Source: Neisseria chenwenguii (GTDB lineage: Bacteria > Pseudomonadota > Gammaproteobacteria > Burkholderiales > Neisseriaceae). From it: 64,000 nt of DNA. The notes under the pieces were generated by a model. The model made no database searches, had not been told where the DNA came from, and saw only the letters and a program-made list of their open reading frames with translations. The stretch spans positions 1 to 64,000 of the forward strand of contig NZ_CP022278.1 in assembly GCF_002216145.1 (NCBI RefSeq). Direction: 5' to 3'. Positions 19,136-28,443 of the stretch are shown one piece after another (within the stretch, counting starts at the first letter, position 1; each line of letters begins with the position of its first letter). Position numbers and translations under genes: made by a program.

Positions 19136-19470
19136 GATTTTGGTCAAACAAGCTGCAAATCGTTGCCGCAATATTCCGCCGTTATCCGGCTTTGGGCCGC
19201 ATAAAATTCGGGCCGGCAACGGCATCATCCCGTCGAAAAAGCCAAACAAGCAGACATTCCGACAGATTTGTGCGTTAAATACAGGCTTATACGTTATTTA
19301 ATGGTGTAGTTTTTGGTAGCCGCATATGGCGGAACATCTTTTCAGACGGCCTTTTATGCGTTTCAAATCCGCTAGGCAGATTTGGTTTCTTCCAGTATTA
19401 TCGTTATCCATCAGCATTATCGAGCAGTTGCTTTAAAAAGTTCAAAAAGGCCGTCTGAAAATCAAGCATC
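19136..19470. other. Gene-free stretch between purM and amylosucrase
   Basis: Contains two DUS copies (about 19340 and 19448) and a loose inverted repeat CGTTGCCG (19161) / CGGCAACG (19214). No open frame with a ribosome site was found. Confidence 0.6.
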
Positions 19471-19632
19471 TATCTAAGTTGAAGTAAAATAAGAAAGATA
19501 CAAGGCGGCAAGCTGAAGACAGTACAACTAGTATGGGACAGATGAACTTGGCGCTTTCAGCGCCTTAGTGAATCGTCCTCTTTGAGCCCTGCCGCAGCCA
19601 ACGCTATAGGTTTCTTGTTTTAATTCACTATA
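19471..19632. repeat. Correia-type repeat element, copy 2
   Basis: About 160 bp in the opposite orientation to copy 1. Internal matches to copy 1 (inverted) include CAAGGCGGCAAGCTGAAGAC, TTGGCGCTTTCAGCGCCTTA and GAATCGTCCTCTTTGAGC. The right end TAATTCACTATA is intact; the left end is degenerate (TATCTAAGTTGAAG). The right end lies 26 bp before the amylosucrase ATG. Confidence 0.8.
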
Positions 19633-19658
19633 TAAAAAATCAAATCGGAGTAGGCATT

Positions 19659-21569
19659 ATGTTGACCCAAACCCAACAGGTCGATCTGACCTTGCAACAT
19701 CTGAAAAACTACGCGCTCGCGGCCTTGACGCCCAAGCAGCGGGAAACGGTTGAAAAATCGGCCGACTGGAAAAAGTTCGGCGAACGGCTGGCGGCGCATT
19801 TCCCCAAGCTGATGTATGAGTTGGATAATGTTTACGGCAGCAACGAAGCGCTTTTACCGATGCTGGAGCAGCTGATTTCAAATGCGTGGCAGAGCTATTC
19901 CGCGCGCGCTAAGGATTTGAAGAAAACCGATGCGGCGCGCGAGGAAAACCCGGATTGGATTTTGTCCAACAAACAGGTCGGCGGCGTTTGCTATGTGGAT
20001 CTGTTTGCCGGTGACTTGCAGGGTTTGAAAGCGAAAATTCCGTATTTTCAAGAGCTTGGTCTGACTTATCTGCACCTGATGCCGCTCTTCAAATGCCCCG
20101 AGGGCAAGAGCGACGGCGGTTATGCGGTCAGCAGCTACCGCGAGGTGAATCCGGCGCTGGGCACGATTGACGATTTGCGCGATGTGATCGAAGCGCTGCA
20201 CAAAGCAGGCATTTCCGCCGTGGTCGATTTTATTTTCAACCACACGTCAAACGAACACGAATGGGCGAAGGAATGCGTTTCCGGCAATCCGCTGTTTGAC
20301 AATTTCTACTACATTTTCCCCGACCGCTGGATGCCCGACCAATACGACCGCACCCTGCGCGAAATCTTCCCCGACCAGCATCTGGGCGGTTTTTCGCAGC
20401 TTGAAGACGGCCGCTGGGTGTGGACGACGTTTAATTCGTTCCAATGGGATTTGAATTACAGCAACCCGTGGGTGTTTAACGCGATGGCGGGCGAGATGAT
20501 GTTCCTTGCCAATCTGGGCGTGGACATTCTGCGCATGGACGCGGTGGCGTTTATCTGGAAACAGATGGGCACGAGCTGCGAAAGCCTGCCGCAGGCACAC
20601 GCTTTAATCCGCGCGTTTAACGCCGTGATGCGCATCGCCGCGCCGGCAGTGTTTTTCAAATCCGAAGCGATTGTCCACCCCGACGAAGTGGTACAGTACA
20701 TCGGGCAGGACGAATGCCAAATCGGCTACAACCCGCTTCAGATGGCCTTGCTGTGGAACACGCTGGCAACGCGCGAAGTCAACCTGCTCCAGCAGGCGCT
20801 AACCTACCGCCACAACCTGCCCGAACACACCGCATGGGTGAATTATGTGCGCAGCCACGACGACATCGGCTGGACGTTTGCCGACGAAGACGCCGCGCAG
20901 TTCGGCATCCACGGCTACGACCACCGCCAATTTCTCAACCGCTTCTTCGTCAACCGTTTCGACGGCAGCTTCGCGCAGGGCGTGCCGTTCCAATACAATC
21001 CGGCAACGGGCGACTGCCGCGTCTGCGGTACCGCCGCCGCGCTGGCCGGTTTGGCGCAGGGCGACCCGTTTGCCGTCGACCGCATCAAGCTGCTGTACAG
21101 CATCGCCTTCAGCACGGGCGGCCTGCCTCTGATTTACCTCGGCGACGAAGTGGGTACGCTCAACGACAGCGAATGGGAAAACGACAGCAACAAAAGCGAC
21201 GACAGCCGCTGGGCGCACCGTCCGAAATTCGACGAAGAACTCTACGCCCAACGCCACGACGCTTCGACCAACGCAGGCAAAATCTATCAGGGCTTGCGCC
21301 ATATGATCGAAATCCGCCAAACCAACCCGCGCTTCGACGGAGGCCGTCTGACCACGTTCAATACCAACAACAAACACATCATCGGCTACCTGCGCAACAA
21401 CGCGCTGCTGGCATTCGGCAACTTCAGCGAGTTCCCGCAAACCATCAGCACCGCCACTTTGCAGGCCATGCCCGCCAAAGCCAAAGACCTGATCAGCGGC
21501 GAAACCGTGGCGCTGAATCAGGATGTGGTGTTGCAGCCGTATCAGGTGATGTGGCTGGAAATCGCCTGA
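19659..21569 (+). CDS. Amylosucrase (GH13_4)
   Basis: Glucosyltransferase that builds an alpha-1,4-glucan from sucrose, releasing fructose, with side hydrolysis and isomerisation. The 636-residue protein matches my recollection of the N. polysaccharea enzyme closely and has the same length. Catalytic residues are in place: nucleophile Asp294 in [10 protein letters not shown], acid/base Glu336 in FKSEAIVHP, and transition-state Asp401 in [27 protein letters not shown] also matches. No signal peptide is evident in this reading, though the neisserial enzyme is described as exported in some species. The start has CGGAGTAGGC. Its immediate upstream DNA is a Correia-type element, which may provide promoter signals. 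Confidence 0.95.
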   Translation: MLTQTQQVDLTLQHLKNYALAALTPKQRETVEKSADWKKFGERLAAHFPKLMYELDNVYGSNEALLPMLEQLISNAWQSYSARAKDLKKTDAAREENPDWILSNKQVGGVCYVDLFAGDLQGLKAKIPYFQELGLTYLHLMPLFKCPEGKSDGGYAVSSYREVNPALGTIDDLRDVIEALHKAGISAVVDFIFNHTSNEHEWAKECVSGNPLFDNFYYIFPDRWMPDQYDRTLREIFPDQHLGGFSQLEDGRWVWTTFNSFQWDLNYSNPWVFNAMAGEMMFLANLGVDILRMDAVAFIWKQMGTSCESLPQAHALIRAFNAVMRIAAPAVFFKSEAIVHPDEVVQYIGQDECQIGYNPLQMALLWNTLATREVNLLQQALTYRHNLPEHTAWVNYVRSHDDIGWTFADEDAAQFGIHGYDHRQFLNRFFVNRFDGSFAQGVPFQYNPATGDCRVCGTAAALAGLAQGDPFAVDRIKLLYSIAFSTGGLPLIYLGDEVGTLNDSEWENDSNKSDDSRWAHRPKFDEELYAQRHDASTNAGKIYQGLRHMIEIRQTNPRFDGGRLTTFNTNNKHIIGYLRNNALLAFGNFSEFPQTISTATLQAMPAKAKDLISGETVALNQDVVLQPYQVMWLEIA

Positions 21570-21609
21570 AGTTGAATCGGGTTTGAACATGTTTTAAAGA
21601 TTAAAAACG

Positions 21610-21637
21610 GAGGCCGTCTGAATATTCAGACGGCCTC
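21610..21637. terminator. Perfect DUS palindrome after amylosucrase
   Basis: A 28-bp perfect palindrome made of GAGGCCGTCTGAAT and its inverse. It lies between amylosucrase and the next gene and is a likely terminator or attenuator. Confidence 0.75.
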
Positions 21638-21651
21638 ATTCAGGAGCCTAC

Positions 21652-21903
21652 ATGCTTCAAGCTGCCGCCGTTTCCACTTTGTTCATGCTGTTACTCAGCC
21701 TTGCCAATCTGGCCGAACAAAAGAAATTCAAAATTTCACTGCGGTGTGCAGGCTGGGTTGTCTTCACCGTTCACAGCTATTTAATCAACAAAATGATTGA
21801 TGCCGGCACTTTCGATTTCCGCTATTTCATTTTTATGGGGCTCGAAGCAGCAGCTTGTATCGCCGTGTCCAACCGGATTGCGGCAAAACGCGGTAACCGT
21901 TAA
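21652..21903 (+). CDS. Small membrane protein of unknown function
   Basis: An 83-residue protein with two or three hydrophobic segments (AAAVSTLFMLLLSLANLAEQ, CAGWVVFTVHSYLI, YFIFMGLEAAACIAVSN) and a basic C-terminus (AAKRGNR). I do not recognise the family. AGGAG lies 6 nt before the ATG, supporting translation. It follows amylosucrase on the same strand but a strong DUS palindrome separates them. Confidence 0.65.
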   Translation: MLQAAAVSTLFMLLLSLANLAEQKKFKISLRCAGWVVFTVHSYLINKMIDAGTFDFRYFIFMGLEAAACIAVSNRIAAKRGNR

Positions 21904-21907
21904 AACC

Positions 21908-21937
21908 AAAGGCCGTCTGAATTTTCAGACGGCCTTT
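21908..21937. terminator. Inverted DUS pair between convergent genes
   Basis: AAAGGCCGTCTGAA, 2 nt, and its inverse lie between the small membrane protein gene and the metallopeptidase gene. Confidence 0.8.
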
Positions 21938-21965
21938 CATCTATACTTTTCCCGTTGGCCCAAAC

Positions 21966-22805
21966 TCAATTCGCGGCAAACGTATTACATTGATTGATAT
22001 CCCCACTTTCCAAACCGCGTTTGAGCCAAGTCATGCGGTCGGCGGAGGAGCCGTGGGTGAAACTGTCGGGTACGACATAGCCCTGCGCCTGCTGCTGCAA
22101 ACGGTCGTCGCCCACGGATTCGGCGGCCCGCATGGCTTCCTCCAAGTCGCCGGCTTCAAACAAATCCTGTTTGGCGGCGTAATGCCCCCACACGCCGGCG
22201 AAGCAGTCGGCCTGCAATTCCAGTTTGACCGAAAGCGCGTTGGCCTGCGTTTTGGCGACCTGCTGCTGCATTTGGTTGACTTTCGGCAACACGCCGAGCA
22301 GGTTTTGCACATGGTGGCCGACTTCGTGGGCAATCACATAGGCAAAAGCCGCGTCGCCCGAAGCACCGAGTTTGGTCTGCATATCTTTGTAAAACGACAA
22401 ATCCAGATAGACTTTTTGATCGCCCGGGCAGTAAAACGGCCCCATCGCCGCCTGCCCCATACCGCAGGCGGTTTGCGTGCCGCCGGTGTAGAGCCTTAAC
22501 GTCGTCGGCGTATATTTCTGACCGCGTTGGCTGAAATAGCTGCCCCACACGTTTTCGGTTTCCGCCAAAACGACTTTCGACATTTTCGCCAGTTTGGCTT
22601 CTTCTTCCGCGCTTAGGCTGCTCTGCTGCACCGCGCCGCTGCTCAACGAAGGCGTACCGACAATGCCGGACAGATCCACACCGTAGTACGCGCCGACCAG
22701 CAGCACGATGATGCCGATGATACCCGGCGTTTTACCGCCGCCTCCCCCGCCGCTGCCGCGGTGGTCTTCGACATTGGTGCTTTCCCGGCGCCCTTCCCAT
22801 TTCAT
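21966..22805 (-). CDS. YpfJ/KPN_02809-family neutral zinc metallopeptidase
   Basis: A 279-residue membrane-anchored zinc metallopeptidase of unknown substrate. An N-terminal Gly-rich tract precedes one membrane helix (GIIGIIVLLVGAYYGVDL). The catalytic VIAHEVGHHVQNLLG gives HEVGH, and ELQADCFAGVWGHYA supplies the downstream metal ligand. The start at 22805 has AAGGA at 7 nt; an upstream ATG (22868) has none. Monocistronic. Confidence 0.9.
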   Translation of the reverse strand: MKWEGRRESTNVEDHRGSGGGGGGKTPGIIGIIVLLVGAYYGVDLSGIVGTPSLSSGAVQQSSLSAEEEAKLAKMSKVVLAETENVWGSYFSQRGQKYTPTTLRLYTGGTQTACGMGQAAMGPFYCPGDQKVYLDLSFYKDMQTKLGASGDAAFAYVIAHEVGHHVQNLLGVLPKVNQMQQQVAKTQANALSVKLELQADCFAGVWGHYAAKQDLFEAGDLEEAMRAAESVGDDRLQQQAQGYVVPDSFTHGSSADRMTWLKRGLESGDINQCNTFAAN

Positions 22806-22921
22806 GATGTGTTCCTTATTGAAAAATTGAAAACAGTTTCCGCCATTATACGGCAATCCCGTGCGCATTTTGCGTGTTTACCGATAAACGGCGGGTTTTG
22901 CCGATGCCTGAGAGGCCGATA

Positions 22922-23130
22922 CTTTTGCAAACATCAGAAATGTCCGTCCGGAGGCCGTCTGGAACGGTTAATCTCTCAACCGACGTCATTCCCGCGCAGG
23001 CGGGAATCCACGGTTAAAATCAAGCAACATTTTGTTTTAAAATAAGTTTCAGGAAATCAACTGTAGATTCCCGCCTGTTCGGGAATGACGTCCGTGAAAG
23101 TTTCAAACGGCCATCCTGAGTTTTTGCAAC
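22922..23130. repeat. Composite intergenic repeat with two dRS3 sites
   Basis: Two dRS3 repeats (ATTCCC-N8-GGGAAT) at 22988-23007 and 23067-23086 in a roughly symmetrical block. The outer edges carry CTTTTGCAAAC (22922) and TTTTTGCAAC (23121), with GTCATTCCCGC / GGGAATGAC inside. This is the layout of neisserial intergenic mosaic elements and fills most of the gap 22806-23223, together with DUS copies. Confidence 0.75.
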
Positions 23131-23223
23131 GGTTTCAGGCCGTCTGAAAAACCGGTTTGCCGTTTCCTTTTCAGACGGCATTCGGTTTAGAATAGCCCCA
23201 CACCAACCCGAAAGGAGACAATC

Positions 23224-23721
23224 ATGCAAGTTACTTCTTCCGTCATCGTCAATGGCGAATTTCCCGACAAATACGGCAAGCGCGGCAGCCAATTCAGCCC
23301 AAACGGCATGCCGACGTTTTCCGTTCCCTTTGAAATCAGCGGCGCGCCTGAAGGCACGAAATCTTACGCGGTGGTTTTGGACGACAAAGACGCGATTACC
23401 GCCAGCGGATTTGTATGGATTCATTGGCTGATTTCCGATTTGCGGCGCACAAGCGTGGCGGAAAACGAGAGCGTTTCCGCCACGGATTTCACGCAGGGGG
23501 CGAACAGTTGGGCGAGCGTTTTGGGCAAACTCGAGCCCGCTGAAGCCTCGTTTTACGGCGGAATGGCGCCGCCAAACTGCCGCCACCGCTACGATTTGAC
23601 CGTGTATGCGCTGGATACGGTGCTGGATCTGCCTGCGGGCTTCCGTTTCAACGACCTGCATTATGCGATGCAGGGGCATATTTTGGATACGGCGGTGGTA
23701 ACGGGAACATACGACGTCTGA
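23224..23721 (+). CDS. YbhB/YbcL-family PEBP-like protein
   Basis: A 165-residue phosphatidylethanolamine-binding/Raf-kinase-inhibitor-like protein. The family's ligand-pocket segments are visible: SYAVVLDDKDA, GFVWIHWLIS, GAPP-type GGMAPPNCRHRYDLTVYALD. The function in bacteria is not established. The start has GAAAGGAGACAATC, a strong site. A Correia-type element begins 10 bp after its stop. Confidence 0.85.
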   Translation: MQVTSSVIVNGEFPDKYGKRGSQFSPNGMPTFSVPFEISGAPEGTKSYAVVLDDKDAITASGFVWIHWLISDLRRTSVAENESVSATDFTQGANSWASVLGKLEPAEASFYGGMAPPNCRHRYDLTVYALDTVLDLPAGFRFNDLHYAMQGHILDTAVVTGTYDV

Positions 23722-23730
23722 CCCCATTTC

Positions 23731-23878
23731 TATAGTGAATATTAAAATAAAAAATCTACTTCGTTGGCTGCGGCCGGGCTCAAAGAGGATGATTCGCTAA
23801 GGCGCTTTCATCTGTCCCGTACTAACCGTACTGTCTGCGCCTTGCCGCCTTATATCTTTCTTATTTTATTTAACTATA
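23731..23878. repeat. Correia-type repeat element, copy 3
   Basis: A 148-bp element, same orientation as copy 1: TATAGTGAATATTAAAATAA at the left, ACTTCGTTGGCTGCGG and GTCTGCGCCTTGCCGCCTTA inside, and TTTAACTATA at the right. It lies between the PEBP gene and cysT, with four further DUS-related sequences before cysT. These account for the gap 23722-24036. Confidence 0.85.
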
Positions 23879-24036
23879 AATCAAGGCCGTCTGAAAACCT
23901 CTTGCCACACGCAGTCGGGTTTTCAGACGGCCTGATTCATATAACCGTTTTCTCTTTGATTACAACCAAGCATTCTTTCCTTTTTTCAGACGGCCTCGCT
24001 AAAGTAGCGCCGAAAATGATTCAATTCGGACTGTTT

Positions 24037-24900
24037 ATGCGCCTTTTAAAAACTCCCAGCGTTTTGCCCGGCTTCAACATCAGCCTCGGCCTGACCGTGC
24101 TCTGTCTGTCGCTTCTGGTCGTTCTGCCCTTTGCCATGATGGCGGCGAAAGCGGCGGAAATCGGCTGGTCGGCGTTTTGGACGACGATTGCCGAGCCGAA
24201 TGTTTTGGCGGCGGTGTGGCTGAGTTTGAAAATGTCGTTTTACGCGATGCTGACGAATATCGTCTTCGGCACGCTGGTGGCGTGGGTATTGGTGCGCTAC
24301 GATTTTTGGGGCAAAAACATGGTCAACGCGCTGGTCGATCTGCCGTTTGCGTTGCCGACGGCGGTAACGGGCATTGCTCTGGCGACGCTGTATGCGCCGA
24401 ACGGCTGGATCGGGCGGTTTTTCGCCGCCGACGGGGTGTTCGGCAAACTGGCGGGACATGAAATCAAGATTGCGTTTACCCCGATCGGGATTTGGATTGC
24501 GCTGGTGGTGGTAAGCCTGCCGTTTATCGTGCGCTCGGTGCAGCCGGTGTTGGAAGAGCTTTCCAACGAATATGAGGAAGCGGCGGCGACTTTGGGCGCC
24601 AACCGCTTCACCACCTTCCGCCGCGTGCTGCTGCCGGAAATCACGCCGGCGCTGATTACGGGTGCGGGCATGATGTTTGCGCGGGCGACGGGCGAATACG
24701 GCTCGGTGATTTTTATCGCGGGCAACATCCCGATGGTGTCGGAAATCCTGCCGCTGATCATTACGGGCAAGCTGGAACAGTTTGACGTGCAGGGCGCGTC
24801 GGCGGTGGCGCTGTTTATGCTGATGGTGTCGTTTGTGATTCTGTTTGCGCTCAACCTGATGCAGTGGGCCTTGAGCAAACGGGCGGGTGCGAAGGCTTAG
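24037..24900 (+). CDS. cysT: Sulfate/thiosulfate ABC transporter permease CysT
   Basis: Inner-membrane permease (CysU/CysT) of the sulfate/thiosulfate importer. The 287-residue protein has several membrane helices and the ABC EAA loop YEEAAATLGANRFTTFRRVL. The start at 24037 (MRLLKTPSVLPGF) has GGA 6 nt upstream; further in-frame starts at 24016 and in the Correia element lack ribosome sites. First gene of cysT-cysW-cysA. No sulfate-binding protein gene is adjacent. Confidence 0.93.
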   Translation: MRLLKTPSVLPGFNISLGLTVLCLSLLVVLPFAMMAAKAAEIGWSAFWTTIAEPNVLAAVWLSLKMSFYAMLTNIVFGTLVAWVLVRYDFWGKNMVNALVDLPFALPTAVTGIALATLYAPNGWIGRFFAADGVFGKLAGHEIKIAFTPIGIWIALVVVSLPFIVRSVQPVLEELSNEYEEAAATLGANRFTTFRRVLLPEITPALITGAGMMFARATGEYGSVIFIAGNIPMVSEILPLIITGKLEQFDVQGASAVALFMLMVSFVILFALNLMQWALSKRAGAKA

Positions 24901-24969
24901 GCCGTCTGAAAACCGAATCCGTCCATACCAAAACTTTACGCGGCATGAGGCCGTCTGAAAAAACAAACC

Positions 24970-25827
24970 ATGAAAACCTACACTTCCAACCCCAATCTGA
25001 CCGAGCCGCGCTGGCTGCGCCTGATGCTGACCGCCGCCGCGCTCGCTTTTCTGCTGCTGATGCTGGTCGTGCCGCTGGTGGCGGTGTTTTATGAAGCCTT
25101 GAAAGGCGGCTGGGAACTCTACCTGCAGGCTCTGACCGACAAGGAAGCGCTCTCTGCCGTGCGGCTGACTTTGCTGACGGCGGCGGTGGTTGTACCCGTC
25201 AACGCCGTTTTGGGCATTTCGATGGCCTGGCTGCTGACCCGCTTTGATTTCCGCGGCAAACAGCTTCTGACCACCCTGCTCGACCTGCCGTTTTCCGTGT
25301 CGCCCGTGGTGGCCGGTTTGATGTTTGTTTTGCTCTTCGGCGCGCACACCGCCTTTGGCGGCTGGCTGGAAGCGCAGGGCGTGCAGATTATTTTCGCCGT
25401 GCCGGGTATTATTCTGGCCACGCTGTTTGTGACCTTCCCGTTTGTCGCGCGCGAACTGATTCCGCTGATGCAGGCGCAGGGCGACAGCGAAGAACAGGCC
25501 GCGCTGATTTTGGGTGCGAGCGGCCGGCAGATGTTTTGGCGGGTCACCCTGCCCAACATTAAATGGGCATTGATTTACGGCATCATCCTCACCAACGCCC
25601 GCGCGATGGGCGAATTCGGCGCGGTCAGCGTCGTTTCGGGGCATATCCGCGGCGAAACCAACACCATCCCGCTGTTGGTCGAAATCTTCTACAACGAATA
25701 CAACTTCACCGGCGCCTTCGCCCTCTCGGGCGTACTCGCGCTGCTCGCATTGGCCACGCTGGCCGTGCAAAACTTCATTACCAACCGTCAAGAGAAAAAA
25801 CTCGCCGCCGCGGAGAGAAGCGCATGA
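24970..25827 (+). CDS. cysW: Sulfate/thiosulfate ABC transporter permease CysW
   Basis: Second permease of the sulfate importer, 285 residues, with helices such as [20 protein letters not shown] and an EAA loop [40 protein letters not shown] is typical of CysW. The stop overlaps the cysA start by 4 nt (ATGA). Two DUS copies lie in the 69-bp gap after cysT. Confidence 0.93.
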   Translation: MKTYTSNPNLTEPRWLRLMLTAAALAFLLLMLVVPLVAVFYEALKGGWELYLQALTDKEALSAVRLTLLTAAVVVPVNAVLGISMAWLLTRFDFRGKQLLTTLLDLPFSVSPVVAGLMFVLLFGAHTAFGGWLEAQGVQIIFAVPGIILATLFVTFPFVARELIPLMQAQGDSEEQAALILGASGRQMFWRVTLPNIKWALIYGIILTNARAMGEFGAVSVVSGHIRGETNTIPLLVEIFYNEYNFTGAFALSGVLALLALATLAVQNFITNRQEKKLAAAERSA

Positions 25828-26897
25828 GCATTACCATCCAAAACCTCAACAAACACTTCGGCAGTTTCCACGCGCTGAAAAACATCAACCTGATTGTGCC
25901 CACCGGCAAACTCGTTTCCCTGCTCGGCCCCTCCGGCTGCGGAAAAACCACACTACTGCGCATTATCGCCGGTTTGGAAAACGCCGACGGCGGCAGCATC
26001 TTTTTCGACGGCAACGACGTGACCGCCAAACATGTGCGCGACCGCAAAGTCGGTTTCGTGTTCCAACACTACGCCCTCTTCCGCCACATGAACGTCTTCG
26101 ACAACATCGCCTTCGGCCTGACCGTATTGCCGAAAAACAAACGCCCGGGCAAAGAAAAAATCAAAGCCAAAGTCGAAGAGCTGCTGGGTTTGGTGCAACT
26201 TTCCCACCTCGCCAAATCCTATCCGCACCAACTTTCAGGCGGCCAACGCCAGCGCGTCGCACTCGCCCGCGCACTCGCCGTATCGCCCAAACTGTTGCTG
26301 CTCGACGAACCCTTCGGCGCGCTTGACGCCAAAGTGCGCAAAGAATTACGCACCTGGCTGCGCGACATCCACCACGAGCTCGGCGTTACCAGCATCCTCG
26401 TAACCCACGACCAAGAAGAAGCGCTGGAAGTTTCCGACGAAATCGTCGTCATGAACCACGGCCACATCGAGCAAACCGGTGCCCCCACCGACATCTACCG
26501 CCACCCCGAAAACGCCTTCGTTACCGAATTTCTCGGCGAAACCGACGCTTTCGAAGGCTACATCGAAAAAGGCATGTGGCAATACGGCTGCTTCGGCTGG
26601 AAACTCGACGTCCACTACCAATGGCAGGAACAGACTGCCGTCGGCTACATCCGCCCCCATGAATGGCGCACCGCCCGCGCAGACGAAACCCCCATGTTCA
26701 CCGCGCCCGTCACCAAAATCCACGCCGTCGGCGCCCTCACCCACATCACAGTGAAACACGGCAAACAAGACGTCCACATCACCCTCGGCGGCAGCGACGC
26801 CGCCAAACTGGACTTGGCCGAAGGCAAAGCGCTCCCGCTCGTTCCCAAGCAGATTTATATCTTTTCGCAGAATGAGTTGATCGAATATACGATTTGA
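25824..26897 (+). CDS. cysA: Sulfate/thiosulfate ABC transporter ATPase CysA
   Basis: The ATP-hydrolysing subunit of the sulfate importer, 357 residues. Walker [11 protein letters not shown]-loop VFQHYALF, signature [16 protein letters not shown], Walker [13 protein letters not shown], switch His in LVTHDQEE, then a C-terminal TOBE-like regulatory domain. The ATG sits inside the cysW stop (ATGA), showing translational coupling; the frame extends further upstream but only as overlap with cysW. Confidence 0.95.
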   Translation: MSITIQNLNKHFGSFHALKNINLIVPTGKLVSLLGPSGCGKTTLLRIIAGLENADGGSIFFDGNDVTAKHVRDRKVGFVFQHYALFRHMNVFDNIAFGLTVLPKNKRPGKEKIKAKVEELLGLVQLSHLAKSYPHQLSGGQRQRVALARALAVSPKLLLLDEPFGALDAKVRKELRTWLRDIHHELGVTSILVTHDQEEALEVSDEIVVMNHGHIEQTGAPTDIYRHPENAFVTEFLGETDAFEGYIEKGMWQYGCFGWKLDVHYQWQEQTAVGYIRPHEWRTARADETPMFTAPVTKIHAVGALTHITVKHGKQDVHITLGGSDAAKLDLAEGKALPLVPKQIYIFSQNELIEYTI

Positions 26898-27019
26898 GCG
26901 GATTGGGGAATATGGAAAGGCTGTCTGAAACTTCAGACGGCCTGATTACATTGAACATTGTCAACAATCGGCGCATAATTCCTGCTTTCATCCCATGCCG
27001 TCTGAAAAAGGAAACGACC

Positions 27020-28210
27020 ATGCAAAACTACCTGACTCCGAATTTTTCCTTCGCCCCCATGATTCCCGAGCGCGCGCTGGGCAGCCGCGTGTGGGATATC
27101 GGGGGGCGCGAGTATATCGACCTGTCGGGCGGGATTGCGGTCAACGCGCTGGGGCACTGCCATCCCGATTTGGTCGCCGCGCTGGCCGAACAGTCGCAGA
27201 AGCTGTGGCACATTTCCAATATCTACACCACGCAGCCGGCGCAGGATTTGGCGAAAAAGCTGGTGGAAAACACCTTTGCCGACAAAGTGTTTTTCTGCAA
27301 CTCGGGTGCGGAAGCCAACGAAGCGGCGCTGAAACTCGCCCGCAAACACGGGCGCGACCGCTTCGGCGAAAACAAACACGAAATCGTCGCCTGCCTCAAC
27401 AGTTTCCACGGCCGCACGCTGTTTACCGTTTCCGTCGGCGGCCAGCCCAAATACAGCCAAGACTACGCGCCGCTGCCGCAGGGCATCCGCCATGTGCCGT
27501 TTAACGACGTCGAAGCGCTTAAAGCCGCCGTCGGCGGACAAACCTGCGCCGTCATCATCGAGCCGATACAGGGCGAAAGCGGCATTCTGCCCGCCACCCG
27601 CGAATACCTCGAAGCCGCGCGCGAGATGTGCGACCGCCACGGCGCGCTCTTGATTTTCGACGAAGTGCAAACCGGCATGGGGCATACGGGCAAACTGTTT
27701 GCCTATGAGCATTACGGCGTTGTGCCCGATATTTTGAGCAGCGCCAAAGCGCTGGGCGGCGGCTTCCCCATCGGCGCGATTCTGACCACCGACCAAATCG
27801 CCTCCACCTTCGGCCCGGGTACGCACGGCTCGACCTTCGGCGGCAACCCGATGGCCTGCGCCGTCGGCAGCCGCGCGTTTGACATCATCAACGCCCCCGA
27901 AACGCTCGCCCACGTTGAAACGCAGGGCAAAAAACTGCAAACCGCGCTCGCAGCGTTGGGCAAAAAAACCGGCGTGTTTGAAGAAATCCGCGGCATGGGG
28001 CTGCTCATCGGCTGCGTTTTGGCCGGACCCTACAAAGGCCGCGCCGGCGAAATCACCGCCGCCGCCTTGAAACACGGCCTGATGGTTTTGGTCGCCGGCG
28101 CAAACGTCGTCCGCCTCGCCCCAAGCCTGCTGTTAAGCGACGAAGACATGGAAGAAGGGCTGAAACGGCTGGAAGCCGCGCTGGAAGGCTGGTTGGAAGC
28201 CAATCATTAA
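27020..28210 (+). CDS. argD: Acetylornithine/succinyldiaminopimelate aminotransferase
   Basis: PLP-dependent class III aminotransferase for arginine (and possibly lysine) synthesis, 396 residues. Key parts: GIAVNALGHCHPDL, FFCNSGAEANEAALKLAR, FHGRTLFTVSVGGQ, LLIFDEVQTGMGHTG, and the PLP Lys in SSAKALGGGFPIGA, followed by THGSTFGGNPMACAV. The start at 27020 has AAAAGGAAACG; an upstream in-frame start would translate a DUS. Monocistronic, ended by a DUS pair. Confidence 0.93.
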   Translation: MQNYLTPNFSFAPMIPERALGSRVWDIGGREYIDLSGGIAVNALGHCHPDLVAALAEQSQKLWHISNIYTTQPAQDLAKKLVENTFADKVFFCNSGAEANEAALKLARKHGRDRFGENKHEIVACLNSFHGRTLFTVSVGGQPKYSQDYAPLPQGIRHVPFNDVEALKAAVGGQTCAVIIEPIQGESGILPATREYLEAAREMCDRHGALLIFDEVQTGMGHTGKLFAYEHYGVVPDILSSAKALGGGFPIGAILTTDQIASTFGPGTHGSTFGGNPMACAVGSRAFDIINAPETLAHVETQGKKLQTALAALGKKTGVFEEIRGMGLLIGCVLAGPYKGRAGEITAAALKHGLMVLVAGANVVRLAPSLLLSDEDMEEGLKRLEAALEGWLEANH

Positions 28211-28228
28211 CCGATATTTTTCAAAAAA

Positions 28229-28254
28229 AGGCCGTCTGAATTTTCAGACGGCCT
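28229..28254. terminator. Inverted DUS pair between argD and the small peptide gene
   Basis: AGGCCGTCTGAA, 2 nt, and its inverse lie between argD and the convergent peptide gene, and can end both transcripts. Confidence 0.8.
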
Positions 28255-28283
28255 CCCAACTTTCAGTTGGTTGTACAAACATT

Positions 28284-28415
28284 TTATGCCCACTCGGCTC
28301 TTCCCGGTCTTCTATAAAATGAATTGACATGATCAAGAGTCAGATCCCATAAAGTAATGGTACAACCGAAACCACCGGAAACCTGTGCCAAGTCTTTGAC
28401 GGTCAATGTTTTCAT
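28284..28415 (-). CDS. Double-glycine-leader peptide (bacteriocin/signal-like), 43 aa
   Basis: A 43-residue peptide with a textbook double-glycine leader, MKTLTVKDLAQVSGG, fitting the LS-x2-EL-x2-[IV]-x-GG rule, followed by a 28-residue core that begins FGCTITLWDL, has a single Cys, and ends YRRPGRAEWA. AAGGAG lies 8 nt before the ATG. Such leaders are normally cut by C39-peptidase ABC exporters while the core is exported as a bacteriocin or signalling peptide. No exporter, immunity or modification gene is adjacent: argD is convergent and alaS lies upstream on the same strand. The gene and its leader region are much more AT-rich than the neighbours, suggesting acquisition. A 10-bp inverted repeat lies just upstream. 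I do not recognise the core peptide; cognate exporter and activity are unknown. Confidence 0.75.
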   Translation of the reverse strand: MKTLTVKDLAQVSGGFGCTITLWDLTLDHVNSFYRRPGRAEWA

Positions 28416-28443
28416 GATTCAAACTCCTTGAGAAGGTTTGTCA

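Noticed and set aside
23764..24036. N-terminal extension of CysT through the Correia-type element
   Set aside because: The extension is repeat-derived and lacks a ribosome site; 24037 gives the normal family N-terminus.
24046..25791. A 581-codon open frame on the minus strand opposite cysT-cysW
   Set aside because: Lies antisense to two well-matched permease genes, is His/Arg/Gln-rich, and has no ribosome site; a shadow of GC-rich codon use.
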